Assembly (NCBI RefSeq): GCF_004571175.1
Contig: NZ_CP038273.1
Coordinates: 558,001-622,000, forward strand
Source of the DNA: Legionella israelensis
GTDB taxonomy: Bacteria; Pseudomonadota; Gammaproteobacteria; Legionellales; Legionellaceae
Length of the DNA: 64,000 bases
Direction: 5' to 3'
Part shown: piece after piece, positions 18,233 to 27,732 of the stretch
How positions within the stretch are numbered: position 1 is the first letter of the stretch
Layout of the letters: each line of letters opens with the position of its first letter
Notes under the pieces: generated by a model
The model's input: the letters and a program-made list of their open reading frames with translations, nothing else
What the model was told of the DNA's origin: nothing
Database searches by the model: none
Position numbers and translations under genes: made by a program

Positions 18233-19621
18233 TTACTTAGTAGGAGGGAGCGGTTCTGGCCTGTCCATATGCCATACAGCTTGTACGCCTATAAGACTTG
18301 CGTCGGAATCGCCTCTTGCATTTACAGTAAAATTACTGGTGGTTCCGATCGTTTCCGTTTTATTAACGCGGGGGTCGTGTGCAGCGTAGAGATAAGTGTA
18401 GCCAACATCAACGCCAATTTCTGGGTTAACGTCATAATGAGCGCCGATGGATAAGACGACGCGATCTTCATCAGGTAATCTTACATCTCGATTGGCATCC
18501 GTAAGTGGCGTTTCATCATAACTTACACCGCCTCGAAGCATCAGACAATCAGTAAGCTTATAGTTAGCTCCTAAAGCAAAACGCCAGGAATTATCGTAAT
18601 TTAGTGTAGAGGATGAGCGTACGGCTGCGTTACCGCCTCCAGGTAAAGCGGCTGCAACATTGTTCAACTCAATGGTATTGATAACATCCCATCGGGTGTA
18701 AATAATTGAACCCAGCAATGCAAATCGCTCGTTAACATCATGATATCCGCTTAAAGTCACCACTTCAGGGAACTCAATGTTGTTGCTGAAAAGATTATCG
18801 GTTCTGAAAGAGGTATTCGCATTAAATAAACTTGGGTCAGCCAATATACCTGATAGCTTGCTATAGCCATGAAACGTATGTTTCATTCTGGATTGATAAT
18901 TTAAGCCAATCCGCGTGTGATTATCATTAAAAATACCCATGACCCCTGCATGAAAACCTACACCAAAGGAATCTCCCTCATTATAACTTAAAGAGTCAAA
19001 CAGATTGGGTGGGAGCTCAGAAGCATTCAGTACAGCAGGCGAACCAAGAATACGATTAAATTTTACTCTGGCATATTGCAAATCAAGACCACCGCCAAGC
19101 GCAAAATTATCGGTTATTTTGCCGCCTATCTCAGGAGAAACATTAACCGTAATAAGCTCGGTAAAAGTTGCAGAATAACGTACTGGCGAGCTTTTGGGCC
19201 AATCAGTGGCCAAACCAAAAGGTGCTACAATGCTTAATCCAACCGTTGTGTTTTCGCCTACAGGTCTTGCATAATGAAAAAAAGGAACAAAAGCATCTTT
19301 CGCACCATCAAGGTCACGAAAAGTTTCTGTATAACCTGGGAACCCTCTTGTTCTAAAGGTCGTAAATCCTGTTAGTTCAGCCGAAGGAAAAATACCAACA
19401 CCACCAATAACGGCCTGTTGATCACGGATTAGGGCCAAACCAGCCGGATTATACCATCCTATTGAGGCATCTGCTGCTTCAGCCGCAAGACCAGCGCCAG
19501 CATTACCAATGCCAACAGCACTACCTTCTGTATATAAAGCAAATCCAGCTGCATGAAGGGAGGTATTTGCCAGGGTACTAAGCACGGCAGCGCTGACTAG
19601 TGATCTTAAAGGTTTATGCAT
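18233..19621 (-). CDS. fadL: FadL/OmpP1/TodX outer-membrane long-chain fatty acid transporter
   Basis: The product is 462 aa from the ATG at 19621, preceded at good distance by AAGGAG; an upstream in-frame GTG at 19630 overlaps that site and is unlikely. The signal peptide ends SLHAAG. The mature N-terminus GFALYTEGSAVGIGNAGAGLAAEAADASIGWYNPAGL is the FadL hatch domain with its NPA-type turn, and a 14-stranded barrel follows, ending in an aromatic residue pattern. It moves hydrophobic substrates such as fatty acids across the outer membrane. It is monocistronic and divergent from lysAC. Confidence 0.92.
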   Translation of the reverse strand: MHKPLRSLVSAAVLSTLANTSLHAAGFALYTEGSAVGIGNAGAGLAAEAADASIGWYNPAGLALIRDQQAVIGGVGIFPSAELTGFTTFRTRGFPGYTETFRDLDGAKDAFVPFFHYARPVGENTTVGLSIVAPFGLATDWPKSSPVRYSATFTELITVNVSPEIGGKITDNFALGGGLDLQYARVKFNRILGSPAVLNASELPPNLFDSLSYNEGDSFGVGFHAGVMGIFNDNHTRIGLNYQSRMKHTFHGYSKLSGILADPSLFNANTSFRTDNLFSNNIEFPEVVTLSGYHDVNERFALLGSIIYTRWDVINTIELNNVAAALPGGGNAAVRSSSTLNYDNSWRFALGANYKLTDCLMLRGGVSYDETPLTDANRDVRLPDEDRVVLSIGAHYDVNPEIGVDVGYTYLYAAHDPRVNKTETIGTTSNFTVNARGDSDASLIGVQAVWHMDRPEPLPPTK

Positions 19622-19998
19622 GCTCTTCACTCCTTAGATTTACATATGCATCTTAAATATTTAACTTAAAAAATCCTGCTTGGCACAGTCGGTTCATTTT
19701 TTATCATTAAAGCAATCAATAATTTTCCTCGACCTGCCAGATCAAGATAAAGCTTTTTCCAAAGTACTCGATGATAAAGGAAAACATTCACAATTCAAAT
19801 GGTTAAGAACGAATTTTTATCAATATTTTCAAGGGAAAATAAATTAAAAACCAGTGCGATTTTTAATAAGTCATTTTGAATAAATCATAAACATCAGCGT
19901 CGTAAAAGACCGCCGCGGGCTGTATTTCAATTACAGGCTCTATTGTGTAGATTCTTCACTCCATGATATTCTGCCTTTATTTTGTCCGGATCAGTAAT
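19622..19998. other. Divergent intergenic region fadL / lysAC
   Basis: This AT-rich gap of about 377 bp must hold both promoters. Apart from the fadL Shine-Dalgarno near 19630 I see no repeat, hairpin or riboswitch-like motif; in particular I find no lysine-riboswitch core. Confidence 0.5.
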
Positions 19999-22560
19999 AT
20001 GCATCAATTAGTGACCAAATTTGGGGGTACCAGCGTATCTTCTCGAGAGACTTGGGACAATATTGCCATCATTACGAGAAAGCATATCCAAAACGGAGCC
20101 CAACCGATAATCGTCTGCTCTGCCATGTCACAAGTTTCCAATAAACTTGAAAAAGCCATTGATGCTGCTTTACTCAATGAACATCACCATATTTTCATGG
20201 ATATTAGCGAGGGTTACGTTGCCCTTGCACACGAGCTTGAAGTCGATCCTAAATTACTTAAAGAAGACTTACAGCAATTACAGCACTGGCTTACCGGCAT
20301 TGCTCTGTTGAAAGAAGCTCCAGCAAAAACACGTGCGCAGGTAATGAGCCTTGGAGAATTGATGATGACTCGCCTGGGTCATGCTTTTTTAAATGAGCAA
20401 GGTATCAAGAGCCATTGGTTTGATGTAAGAGAAGTTTTAATTTGTATGTCTACCTCTCAAAACAAAACCATTGATTATCTGGCAGCACGTTGTTTTATTG
20501 AACCCAATCCCGAGTTTGCTGAAAAATTACTGGATACAGGAGCTCAGGCCATTATCACTCAAGGTTTCATTGCAGCAAATCCGGAGGGAGAAACGGTCCT
20601 TCTGGGGCGAGGAGGCTCTGATACCTCAGCGGCCCTGCTGGCTGCTATGCTGCAGGCAAAAATGTGTGAAATATGGACGGATGTACCAGGTATCTACACC
20701 GCTAATCCTCATCAACTACCTCATGCTCGCTTATTAAAACAGCTTAATTATAATGAAGCCCAGGAAATTGCATCGATGGGTGCAAAAGTCATCCATCCAA
20801 ACTGCATTCCCCCTGTAAGGCGTGCAGGGATTCCCATGACGATTCGTTATACCCACATGCCAGAGCATTCTGGAACGCTCATTTCGCAGGAAATTGATGA
20901 AAATGCACCGCTGATTAAATCGATTCAAGTCAAACATAGCATTATTTTAATCTCTATTGATACTTTGAACATGTGGCAGCAGGTTGGTTTTCTAGCTGAT
21001 GTTTTCAGCACCTTCAAGAACCATGGCTTTTCCATTGACTTACTTTCTTCCTCTGAATTTAACGTGACTCTTTCCCTGGACAATAATGCCAAACTGCATG
21101 ATCGCAAGGCACTTGATCTTTTGTTGGCAGATTTGAATCGATTTGGCCGGGCGAAAATCATTGAACCCTGTAGCGCAGTCAGTTTGGTCGGCCATCATAT
21201 TCGTACTGTGTTACCCCAGCTTGGTCCTGCGCTTGAAGTCTTCGAAGCCAAGCAGGTTTATTTAATGTCTCTCGCTTCAAATGATTTAAATCTGACTTTT
21301 GTAGTTGATGAGTCGCAGGCCAATAAGCTCTGTTATAAATTGCATCACCTCCTCATCGAAAGCAATCCTCAAATTTACTATTATTCAAAAAGTTGGCATG
21401 AAGAATTTGGTGCTCCCATGGCGAAACCTACTCCCTGGTGGGAAGTAGAGCGTGAGCGCCTTTTAGAACTCGCAGGTAAGAAGTCTCCTTGTTATGTCTA
21501 TCACAGTCCTACACAGGCTAAGCGTGCTGAGCAGCTATTGGCTTTGAAATCCATTGATAAATTATTTTATGCAATTAAAGCCAATCCTCATCCATCCGTT
21601 CTTGAAACCTTATACAAGAAAAAACTGGGGTTTGAGTGCGTGTCCATACAGGAACTGCAACATGTACTAAAACTGTTCCCCGAAATAGATAAAGAAAACA
21701 TTCTTTTTACCCCTAATTTTGCTGCACAATCTGAATATCAGTTTGCCTTCGACCTAGGCTGTCATGTTACCATTGACAGTTTATATCCTCTGGAAAGCTG
21801 GCCTGAGCTGTTTCAAGACAGGTCCATCATTGTACGTATCGATCCGGGTGTGGGGGCTGGCCATCATAAACATGTTTGTACAGGGGGAAATGAATCCAAG
21901 TTCGGCATCGTTAAAGAAGATATTGAACAATTAAAGTCCTTGGTTCATCGTTGTCAGGTAAATGTCACAGGACTTCACACTCATTCTGGAAGCGGCATTC
22001 TTACCCCTGAACTATGGCAAGAAACAGCCCTGATGCTGGCATCGCTCTCAGAAGAATTTCCTCAGGTGACTTCAATTAATTTAGGAGGAGGACTGGGCGT
22101 TGTCGAGAAACCAGGACAGCAACCTTTTGACTTTGCCGCACTGGATTCCGCATTAATGGCAGTAAAATCACGTTACCCCAAACTGCAGTTCTGGCTTGAG
22201 CCTGGGCGTTTTTTCGTATCAGAAAGCGGGGTTATCTTAGCCAAAGTCACTCAGTGTAAGGAAAAAGGCAAGGTCCGTTTTGTAGGTATCGAAACAGGCA
22301 TGAACTCACTTATCCGACCGGCCTTGTATGGGGCGTATCATGAAATTGTTAATTTAACCCGTTTACGGGAAGAAAAAACAGGCTTTGCCCATATTGTGGG
22401 TCCAATCTGTGAGTCAGGCGATACTCTGGGCTATGATCGGATGTTACCTGATACATTGGAAGGCGATATTTTATTGATTGCAAATGCAGGTGCTTATGGG
22501 CACTGCATGAGTTCATTCTACAATTTGCGTCCTCCTGCTCAGGAAATTGCCATGGAATAA
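19999..22560 (+). CDS. lysAC: Bifunctional aspartate kinase / diaminopimelate decarboxylase (LysC-LysA fusion)
   Basis: The product is 853 aa from the ATG at 19999 (MHQLVTKFGGTSV); the frame is open 12 codons further up. The N-terminal aspartokinase domain (KFGGTSVSS at residue 7, GRGGSDTSAA at ~210) is followed by an ACT region (~300-450). The C-terminal domain is a PLP-dependent DAP decarboxylase: PLP lysine in FYAIKANPHP (~526), HTHSGSG (~660), EPGRFF (~735), CESGD (~803). It joins the first and last steps of lysine synthesis in one chain, a fusion also known in Xanthomonadaceae. The AddA-like gene begins 3 bp later and is likely co-transcribed. Confidence 0.93.
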   Translation: MHQLVTKFGGTSVSSRETWDNIAIITRKHIQNGAQPIIVCSAMSQVSNKLEKAIDAALLNEHHHIFMDISEGYVALAHELEVDPKLLKEDLQQLQHWLTGIALLKEAPAKTRAQVMSLGELMMTRLGHAFLNEQGIKSHWFDVREVLICMSTSQNKTIDYLAARCFIEPNPEFAEKLLDTGAQAIITQGFIAANPEGETVLLGRGGSDTSAALLAAMLQAKMCEIWTDVPGIYTANPHQLPHARLLKQLNYNEAQEIASMGAKVIHPNCIPPVRRAGIPMTIRYTHMPEHSGTLISQEIDENAPLIKSIQVKHSIILISIDTLNMWQQVGFLADVFSTFKNHGFSIDLLSSSEFNVTLSLDNNAKLHDRKALDLLLADLNRFGRAKIIEPCSAVSLVGHHIRTVLPQLGPALEVFEAKQVYLMSLASNDLNLTFVVDESQANKLCYKLHHLLIESNPQIYYYSKSWHEEFGAPMAKPTPWWEVERERLLELAGKKSPCYVYHSPTQAKRAEQLLALKSIDKLFYAIKANPHPSVLETLYKKKLGFECVSIQELQHVLKLFPEIDKENILFTPNFAAQSEYQFAFDLGCHVTIDSLYPLESWPELFQDRSIIVRIDPGVGAGHHKHVCTGGNESKFGIVKEDIEQLKSLVHRCQVNVTGLHTHSGSGILTPELWQETALMLASLSEEFPQVTSINLGGGLGVVEKPGQQPFDFAALDSALMAVKSRYPKLQFWLEPGRFFVSESGVILAKVTQCKEKGKVRFVGIETGMNSLIRPALYGAYHEIVNLTRLREEKTGFAHIVGPICESGDTLGYDRMLPDTLEGDILLIANAGAYGHCMSSFYNLRPPAQEIAME

Positions 22561-22563
22561 GGC

Positions 22564-25500
22564 ATGCTTAGTGATAGCGAACAAAGACATCAAGCGACGG
22601 ACCCTCACCAGTCTTTTATTGTTCAGGCTCCTGCCGGCTCTGGAAAGACTGAAATCCTGAGCCAGCGTTTTTTACGCCTTTTGGCAAACGTGACTTCACC
22701 TGAGCAAATCATTGCCCTTACCTTTACCCGCAAGGCAGCCAATGAAATGCGAGAGCGCATTATTCTTTCTTTAAAGCAGGCCTCGGAAAACCGAAAAGCA
22801 ATCACTCCACATCAAGAAAAAACCCTTTCATTGGCTGGGAAGGCACTGGAACAAAGCAAAAAACACCGGTGGCAACTACTGGATCAACCTTCACGGCTTA
22901 AAATCATGACCATTGATGCACTTTGTCAATCCATTGCACACGCCATGCCTCTACAAGACAGACAACTTGCCTTTGCTTCCATCTCCGATAAAGCCAACAA
23001 GCATTATATAACTGCCGCGCAAAATTGCATCCAGTTTGCCATTGACCATCAAGAGTATCAGCAAGATTTAAAGAACCTTCTCCTTCACCTGGATAACCGA
23101 CAGGATAAACTCATTGAATTGTTCAGCCGTTTACTCAATGCTCGTGATCAATGGTTAACTTTGCTTTATGAAGGGCAAGAACAAAATAAAGCACTGTATG
23201 AACAAGCGATAGCCTTTATCGAGCAACATGAGTTAGATCGTTTCAAGCAAAGCCTGCCAAGAGAATTGGCGGAAGAACTTGTTTATCAGTCTCGCCAGAT
23301 GGCTACCATTGAAAATGATCCTGAGTCTGTCCGTTATTCTTTAAGAGATTGGAACGATTTCACGGAAAGCACAGCAGAAACGGCTAAAGCGCTCTCTGCT
23401 TTGCTGCTAACCTCGGACAATAAATTTCGCCAAAGCTTTGATTATCGTGTGGGATTACGAAAAAATAGCTGCCCTAAAGATTACCCACAGATTAAAGCGG
23501 CCAGTAAAATTCTCCTGCAACGCCTGTCCGAATGCCCTGAATTTCTTGATGCCTTATTAAAAGTTAAAGATTTGCCACCACCTCATTATGATGAAAATCA
23601 ATGGGAAATACTCAATGCGCTTTTCAAATTACTTCCTCTTCTGGTAGGTCATTTACATCTCGTTTTCACAGAACACAACGAAGTTGATTTTACGCAAATA
23701 TCACAACAGGCACTGTCAGCTCTTGGTACTGAGGAGCAACCCACAGATTTAGCTTTATATCTTGATCATGCCATCCATCATCTTTTGATAGATGAGTTTC
23801 AGGACACATCCATCCTTCAATTCCAACTGCTCAGTCAGCTTGTTCAAGGATGGCAGGTCGAGGAAGGTAAAACGCTTTTTGTGGTTGGTGACCCAATGCA
23901 ATCCATATACCGCTTCAGACAAGCTGAAGTCGGTTTATTCTTAAAAGCTCAGCTTTATGGAATTGGACCAGTTCGTTTAACGCTCATACAACTGCAATGT
24001 AATTTTCGTTCCACAGAAAATATTGTTCATTGGGTCAATCAGCAATTTCCTGCTATCTTTCCTTCCGCATTTGATGTGGAGTCCGGGGCAGTTTCTTTTC
24101 ATCATTCCATTCCTGTGCTGGAAGAGCGGGAAGATTCCAAAATAGAAGCCTGGCAGTTTGCTGACAAAATTCAGGAAACCCAAACATTGGTTCATCTGAT
24201 TCAGACACAGTTGCAACAATATCCACAAGAAGATATTGCCATACTGGTTCGCTCCAGAAGCCAGCTTAGAGACCTTATTGCCTTGCTGCGTGCCGAGAAA
24301 ATCCCTTATCAAGGGATCGAAATTGATTTGTTATCACAGCTGCCTCATATTCAGGACCTGTGGTCCTTAACAAAAGCTCTTTTAATGCCTGCCAATCGTC
24401 TGGCATGGCTGGCGGTATTACGAAGCCCTTACGGAGGATTGAGTCTCTCGGATTTACATCTTTTAGCCACCATCGAGCCCAGACAATCCCTTTATCTGAC
24501 CTTATCTAAACCAGAAAAATTAAATTTACTCAGTGAAGAAGGTCGAATTCGGGCAAGATTTATTTATCATATTCTTCATCAAGCTCTCTGCACCCGTCAT
24601 CAACTGCTCTTATCAGACTGGATTTATCAAACGCATCAGCAACTGCATGGAGAACGCATTCTTACCCGTTCAGAACAAAATGATCTGGAGCAATTTTGCT
24701 TACTCCTTGACCGATTGGAGCAGGATGGTCAACTCAGTGATTTTCATTTTTTTGAAATGGAATTAGCGAACCTTTATTCAAAACAAGTCAGGCCGGCAAA
24801 ACTGCAGGTAATGACCATTCATAAAGCAAAAGGACTGGAATTCGATACGGTTATATTACCAAGCTTAAGCAGCTCACCTAAAGCATCGGAAAAACCTTTA
24901 TTGAGATGGTTAAAGCTTCCAAGAGAAAATGAAGCGAATCTCTTACTTCTCTCCCCTATAAAAGCCATGCATGAGGACAAATGCGAATTGTATGATTATT
25001 TGGGAAAACTCGAAGCAGAAAAAAATCATTATGAGTTACAGCGATTACTCTATGTGGCGGTTACCCGGGCAAAAAAAGCACTTTTTTTATTTGATCATAA
25101 AAGTAAAGCTCCGAAAGACAGTTTCAGATACCTGCTAAAAAAAGTAACCTTTAAGGAGTTTGAAAACGATAAAGAATATTCTGAGCCAGCTTCTTCATTA
25201 CCCTTAATATATCAACTGCCTCTTGATTTTTATCAATTTCCTTTGGTCAGAAAAAAGATAAATCATTCCCATCATTCTTCCGTCTTTGCAAGGAATGACG
25301 CACATCTTGTGGGAGTGATTGCTCATCAGTTACTACAATGGATATGCGACAATCATCCTTCTTCCTGTGCAGATATTCCCTGGAATTATGCCCGCCATGA
25401 ATTAAGACAGTTGGGTTTTCATGAGGACCACCAATCCATTCTGCTAAAGCGGCTTGAACAATGGCTGCAGAAACTGTTTCTTTGCCCAACAGGACAATGG

Positions 25501-25782
25501 ATTATAAAACCACATCAGGACGAACATAATGAATATGCTTTGTTAATACAAAAAGAAGGGCAAATTCACACACGAATCATAGACAGGCTCTTTATCGATA
25601 AAAACTGTCTCTGGATCATTGATTTCAAGACTGGAGCAGACAACGAAATGAGTCAAGCCGCTCATCGCCAACAAATCAACGAATATGCACAAATAATGGC
25701 CACCCGTACAGAACAAAAAATCCGTTGTGGCTTGTATTACTTGGCGAATAATCATTGGGATAGCTGGGATTATCAATCATGA
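22564..25782 (+). CDS. AddA/RecB-like UvrD-family helicase-nuclease
   Basis: The product is 1072 aa. Superfamily 1 helicase motifs are all present: Walker A QAPAGSGKTE (21-30), motif Ia TFTRKAANEM (~56), motif II LLIDEFQDTS (~405), motif III GDPMQSIYRFRQAE (~441), and motif V-VI VMTIHKAKGLEFDTV (~750) with LYVAVTRAKKAL (~830). A C-terminal PD-(D/E)XK nuclease site IIDRLFID...WIIDFKTG is at ~1004-1022. It is expected to process double-strand breaks, as AddA and RecB do. AddA normally works with AddB, and no addB-like gene adjoins it here; its neighbour is lysAC 3 bp upstream. No Fe-S cysteine cluster is evident. Confidence 0.88.
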   Translation: MLSDSEQRHQATDPHQSFIVQAPAGSGKTEILSQRFLRLLANVTSPEQIIALTFTRKAANEMRERIILSLKQASENRKAITPHQEKTLSLAGKALEQSKKHRWQLLDQPSRLKIMTIDALCQSIAHAMPLQDRQLAFASISDKANKHYITAAQNCIQFAIDHQEYQQDLKNLLLHLDNRQDKLIELFSRLLNARDQWLTLLYEGQEQNKALYEQAIAFIEQHELDRFKQSLPRELAEELVYQSRQMATIENDPESVRYSLRDWNDFTESTAETAKALSALLLTSDNKFRQSFDYRVGLRKNSCPKDYPQIKAASKILLQRLSECPEFLDALLKVKDLPPPHYDENQWEILNALFKLLPLLVGHLHLVFTEHNEVDFTQISQQALSALGTEEQPTDLALYLDHAIHHLLIDEFQDTSILQFQLLSQLVQGWQVEEGKTLFVVGDPMQSIYRFRQAEVGLFLKAQLYGIGPVRLTLIQLQCNFRSTENIVHWVNQQFPAIFPSAFDVESGAVSFHHSIPVLEEREDSKIEAWQFADKIQETQTLVHLIQTQLQQYPQEDIAILVRSRSQLRDLIALLRAEKIPYQGIEIDLLSQLPHIQDLWSLTKALLMPANRLAWLAVLRSPYGGLSLSDLHLLATIEPRQSLYLTLSKPEKLNLLSEEGRIRARFIYHILHQALCTRHQLLLSDWIYQTHQQLHGERILTRSEQNDLEQFCLLLDRLEQDGQLSDFHFFEMELANLYSKQVRPAKLQVMTIHKAKGLEFDTVILPSLSSSPKASEKPLLRWLKLPRENEANLLLLSPIKAMHEDKCELYDYLGKLEAEKNHYELQRLLYVAVTRAKKALFLFDHKSKAPKDSFRYLLKKVTFKEFENDKEYSEPASSLPLIYQLPLDFYQFPLVRKKINHSHHSSVFARNDAHLVGVIAHQLLQWICDNHPSSCADIPWNYARHELRQLGFHEDHQSILLKRLEQWLQKLFLCPTGQWIIKPHQDEHNEYALLIQKEGQIHTRIIDRLFIDKNCLWIIDFKTGADNEMSQAAHRQQINEYAQIMATRTEQKIRCGLYYLANNHWDSWDYQS

Positions 25783-25850
25783 AGCTATCACTGGCAACGA
25801 TGACTTTTTCCCGTTATCATGCCTGACGTATCTCAAGGGGGAAACTCATC

Positions 25851-26924
25851 ATGAATACAGAGCAAATCATAGAGCGAATCATCCACACAACACGAGATGA
25901 TCTATTGCAACTAACCGCAAATGAAATGGGTATAAAACATGGTATCAAGAAGGGAGAACAATCTGTAGCGATTACCATGAAAGCTGGCTTTCCTGTTCAT
26001 TGGTTACAGGAAAATGAAACTTACCCATTAAAAAAAATGATACATGAGGCTTTACCTGACACAAAGATTGAACTTCAACTTGAATCTTTTATAAAGGCTC
26101 ACCAAACTCAATTATTGGGCAAAGCATTGCGGGGTGTTAAAAACACCATTGCCATTGCCTCAGGTAAAGGCGGCGTAGGCAAATCCACGGTAGCTGTTAA
26201 TCTTGCCGTCTCACTGGCAAAACAAGGGGCGCGTGTCGGGCTTCTGGATGCTGACATCTATGGACCCAGTATTCCACTAATGCTTGGGAAAGTAGCGCCG
26301 GTACAGGTGCAGGGTGAGCATTATAAACCTGTGACCGCTCATGGCCTACAGGCCATGTCTATAGGTTATCTGACCGACAGTGAACAAGCCTTAATCTGGC
26401 GCGGCCCTATGTTAGCAAAATCCCTATTACAAATGTTGAATATTACCCTTTGGGACGAGCTGGATTATTTATTCATTGATCTACCCCCAGGAACCGGAGA
26501 TATTCAGTTAAGTCTTGTGCAGAAAATTCCTTTAAGTGCAGCCATTGTGGTAACCACACCACAAAATATTGCGACCCTTGATGCGCAAAAGGCTATAGAT
26601 ATGTTTAACAAAACAGGGGTTCACGTTCTCGGTCTCATTGAAAATATGTCTATTCATATCTGCGGTCAATGTGGGCATGAGGAAGCGATTTTTGGTAAAG
26701 GTGGGGCGGAAAAATTATGTCAGTCCAGAAACACCGTGTTACTTGGTTCACTGCCATTGAATATTCGTATAAGAGAAAACAGCGATAGTGGAAAACCTCT
26801 TGCCGAACACAGAGATGATCCATTAGCCAAATCTTTTGATAAGGCCGCACTGCGTTCAGCCATAGAGCTTGCAAAAAGGCCTTTGAATTATGCAGGAAAA
26901 TTTCCTGATATCGTGGTTGAGTAA
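25851..26924 (+). CDS. mrp: Mrp/ApbC iron-sulfur cluster carrier
   Basis: The product is 357 aa. An N-terminal MIP18-type domain (residues ~1-80) precedes a ParA/NBP35-type P-loop ATPase with deviant Walker A GKGGVGKST (~105-113), LDADIYGPS (~130), DLPPGTGD (~212), and the cluster-binding pair CGQCG near residue 270. Mrp/ApbC delivers Fe-S clusters to apoproteins in the cytoplasm. The length matches E. coli Mrp (369). It lies ~70 bp after the AddA-like gene in the same direction. A TA-flanked MITE follows. Confidence 0.94.
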   Translation: MNTEQIIERIIHTTRDDLLQLTANEMGIKHGIKKGEQSVAITMKAGFPVHWLQENETYPLKKMIHEALPDTKIELQLESFIKAHQTQLLGKALRGVKNTIAIASGKGGVGKSTVAVNLAVSLAKQGARVGLLDADIYGPSIPLMLGKVAPVQVQGEHYKPVTAHGLQAMSIGYLTDSEQALIWRGPMLAKSLLQMLNITLWDELDYLFIDLPPGTGDIQLSLVQKIPLSAAIVVTTPQNIATLDAQKAIDMFNKTGVHVLGLIENMSIHICGQCGHEEAIFGKGGAEKLCQSRNTVLLGSLPLNIRIRENSDSGKPLAEHRDDPLAKSFDKAALRSAIELAKRPLNYAGKFPDIVVE

Positions 26925-26944
26925 CGGCATATTAATTGTCATAC

Positions 26945-27107
26945 TAGGCTCTGTGCAATTATCTTTTATCGTAGCGAAAATTTGAGTGATTTAGCTCAAA
27001 TTTAAACTTGAGTGAGGCGAATAGCCAATCCTATTTACAAGCTCAAGCTTAAATTTGAGCAAATCAACCGAATTTGCAGCCGGTAAAAGATAAGTGCACA
27101 GAGCCTA
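26945..27107. mobile_element. Family 2 MITE (TA-flanked, TAGGCTCTGTGCA ends), copy b
   Basis: The 159-bp element has terminal inverted repeats GGCTCTGTGCAATTATC (26947 on) and its near-complement (to 27105), with 2 mismatches in 28. It is flanked by TA at 26945-26946 and 27106-27107. A second pair of inner arms, TTTGAGTGATTTAGCTC against GAGC-rich sequence, gives a cruciform. It shares GAGGCGAATAGC with copy a. Confidence 0.78.
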
Positions 27108-27132
27108 GCCCCTAATATAAAGAATAAAAATA

Positions 27133-27702
27133 ATGATTCAATCTACCATGCAAAAAATTCTCTATTTGATATTGTGCCTGACGAGCTCTCTGGTCTATGG
27201 CTATTCTGAAAACCATTATCAAGTCGACTTAATCGTCTTTATCCATCAAAGCGAAATCAATCATCCTTCATCTGAACGTTTACTGAATTCCCCGCTGGTG
27301 TTTAATCACAATAAAAGCATCAGCTTAAATCCTGAAATCCATGAAGACATAACTCCATATCATTTACGCCCCCTGCGCACCTCTTCACTGAATAATGAAT
27401 ACTATGTCTTAAAACGCCAGCCTCAATATCAAATTCTTTTTCATTATACCTGGCTTCAACCGGCTAATAATCAACGGACTGTAAAATTGCCTGCAATACC
27501 TCATAATGGCTGGCTGGTTAAGGGAGGTTTGCGTATTCGCAAAAGCAATTATTATTTATTGGATACAGAGCTTTATTTTACCTCGCCTGATAAGGCAGCT
27601 TCTTTCATGCTGAAAGAAAAACAACGTCTAAAAAACAATACCCTTTACTACTTGGATCATCCTTTAGCCGGGATGCTCATTAAAATTCATAAACCAACGT
27701 GA
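27133..27702 (+). CDS. CsiV-like exported protein
   Basis: The product is 189 aa (an ATG at codon 6, position 27148, is an alternative). A signal peptide (KILYLILCLTSSLVYG) is followed by HYQVDLIVFIHQ. The C-terminal NNTLYYLDHPLAGMLIKI matches the pattern ELHYLDHPxFGxLxxI of the CsiV family, small periplasmic proteins linked in Vibrio cholerae to cell-wall integrity and response to D-amino acids. In other gammaproteobacteria csiV lies beside mfd; here it follows mrp and a MITE. The assignment rests on the two end motifs. Confidence 0.65.
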   Translation: MIQSTMQKILYLILCLTSSLVYGYSENHYQVDLIVFIHQSEINHPSSERLLNSPLVFNHNKSISLNPEIHEDITPYHLRPLRTSSLNNEYYVLKRQPQYQILFHYTWLQPANNQRTVKLPAIPHNGWLVKGGLRIRKSNYYLLDTELYFTSPDKAASFMLKEKQRLKNNTLYYLDHPLAGMLIKIHKPT

Positions 27703-27732
27703 GTTTTAGCGAAAAAGAAAACCGTATTGTTT

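Noticed and set aside
19622-19998. Lysine riboswitch upstream of lysAC
   Set aside because: I looked for the L-box core and found no match in this AT-rich gap.
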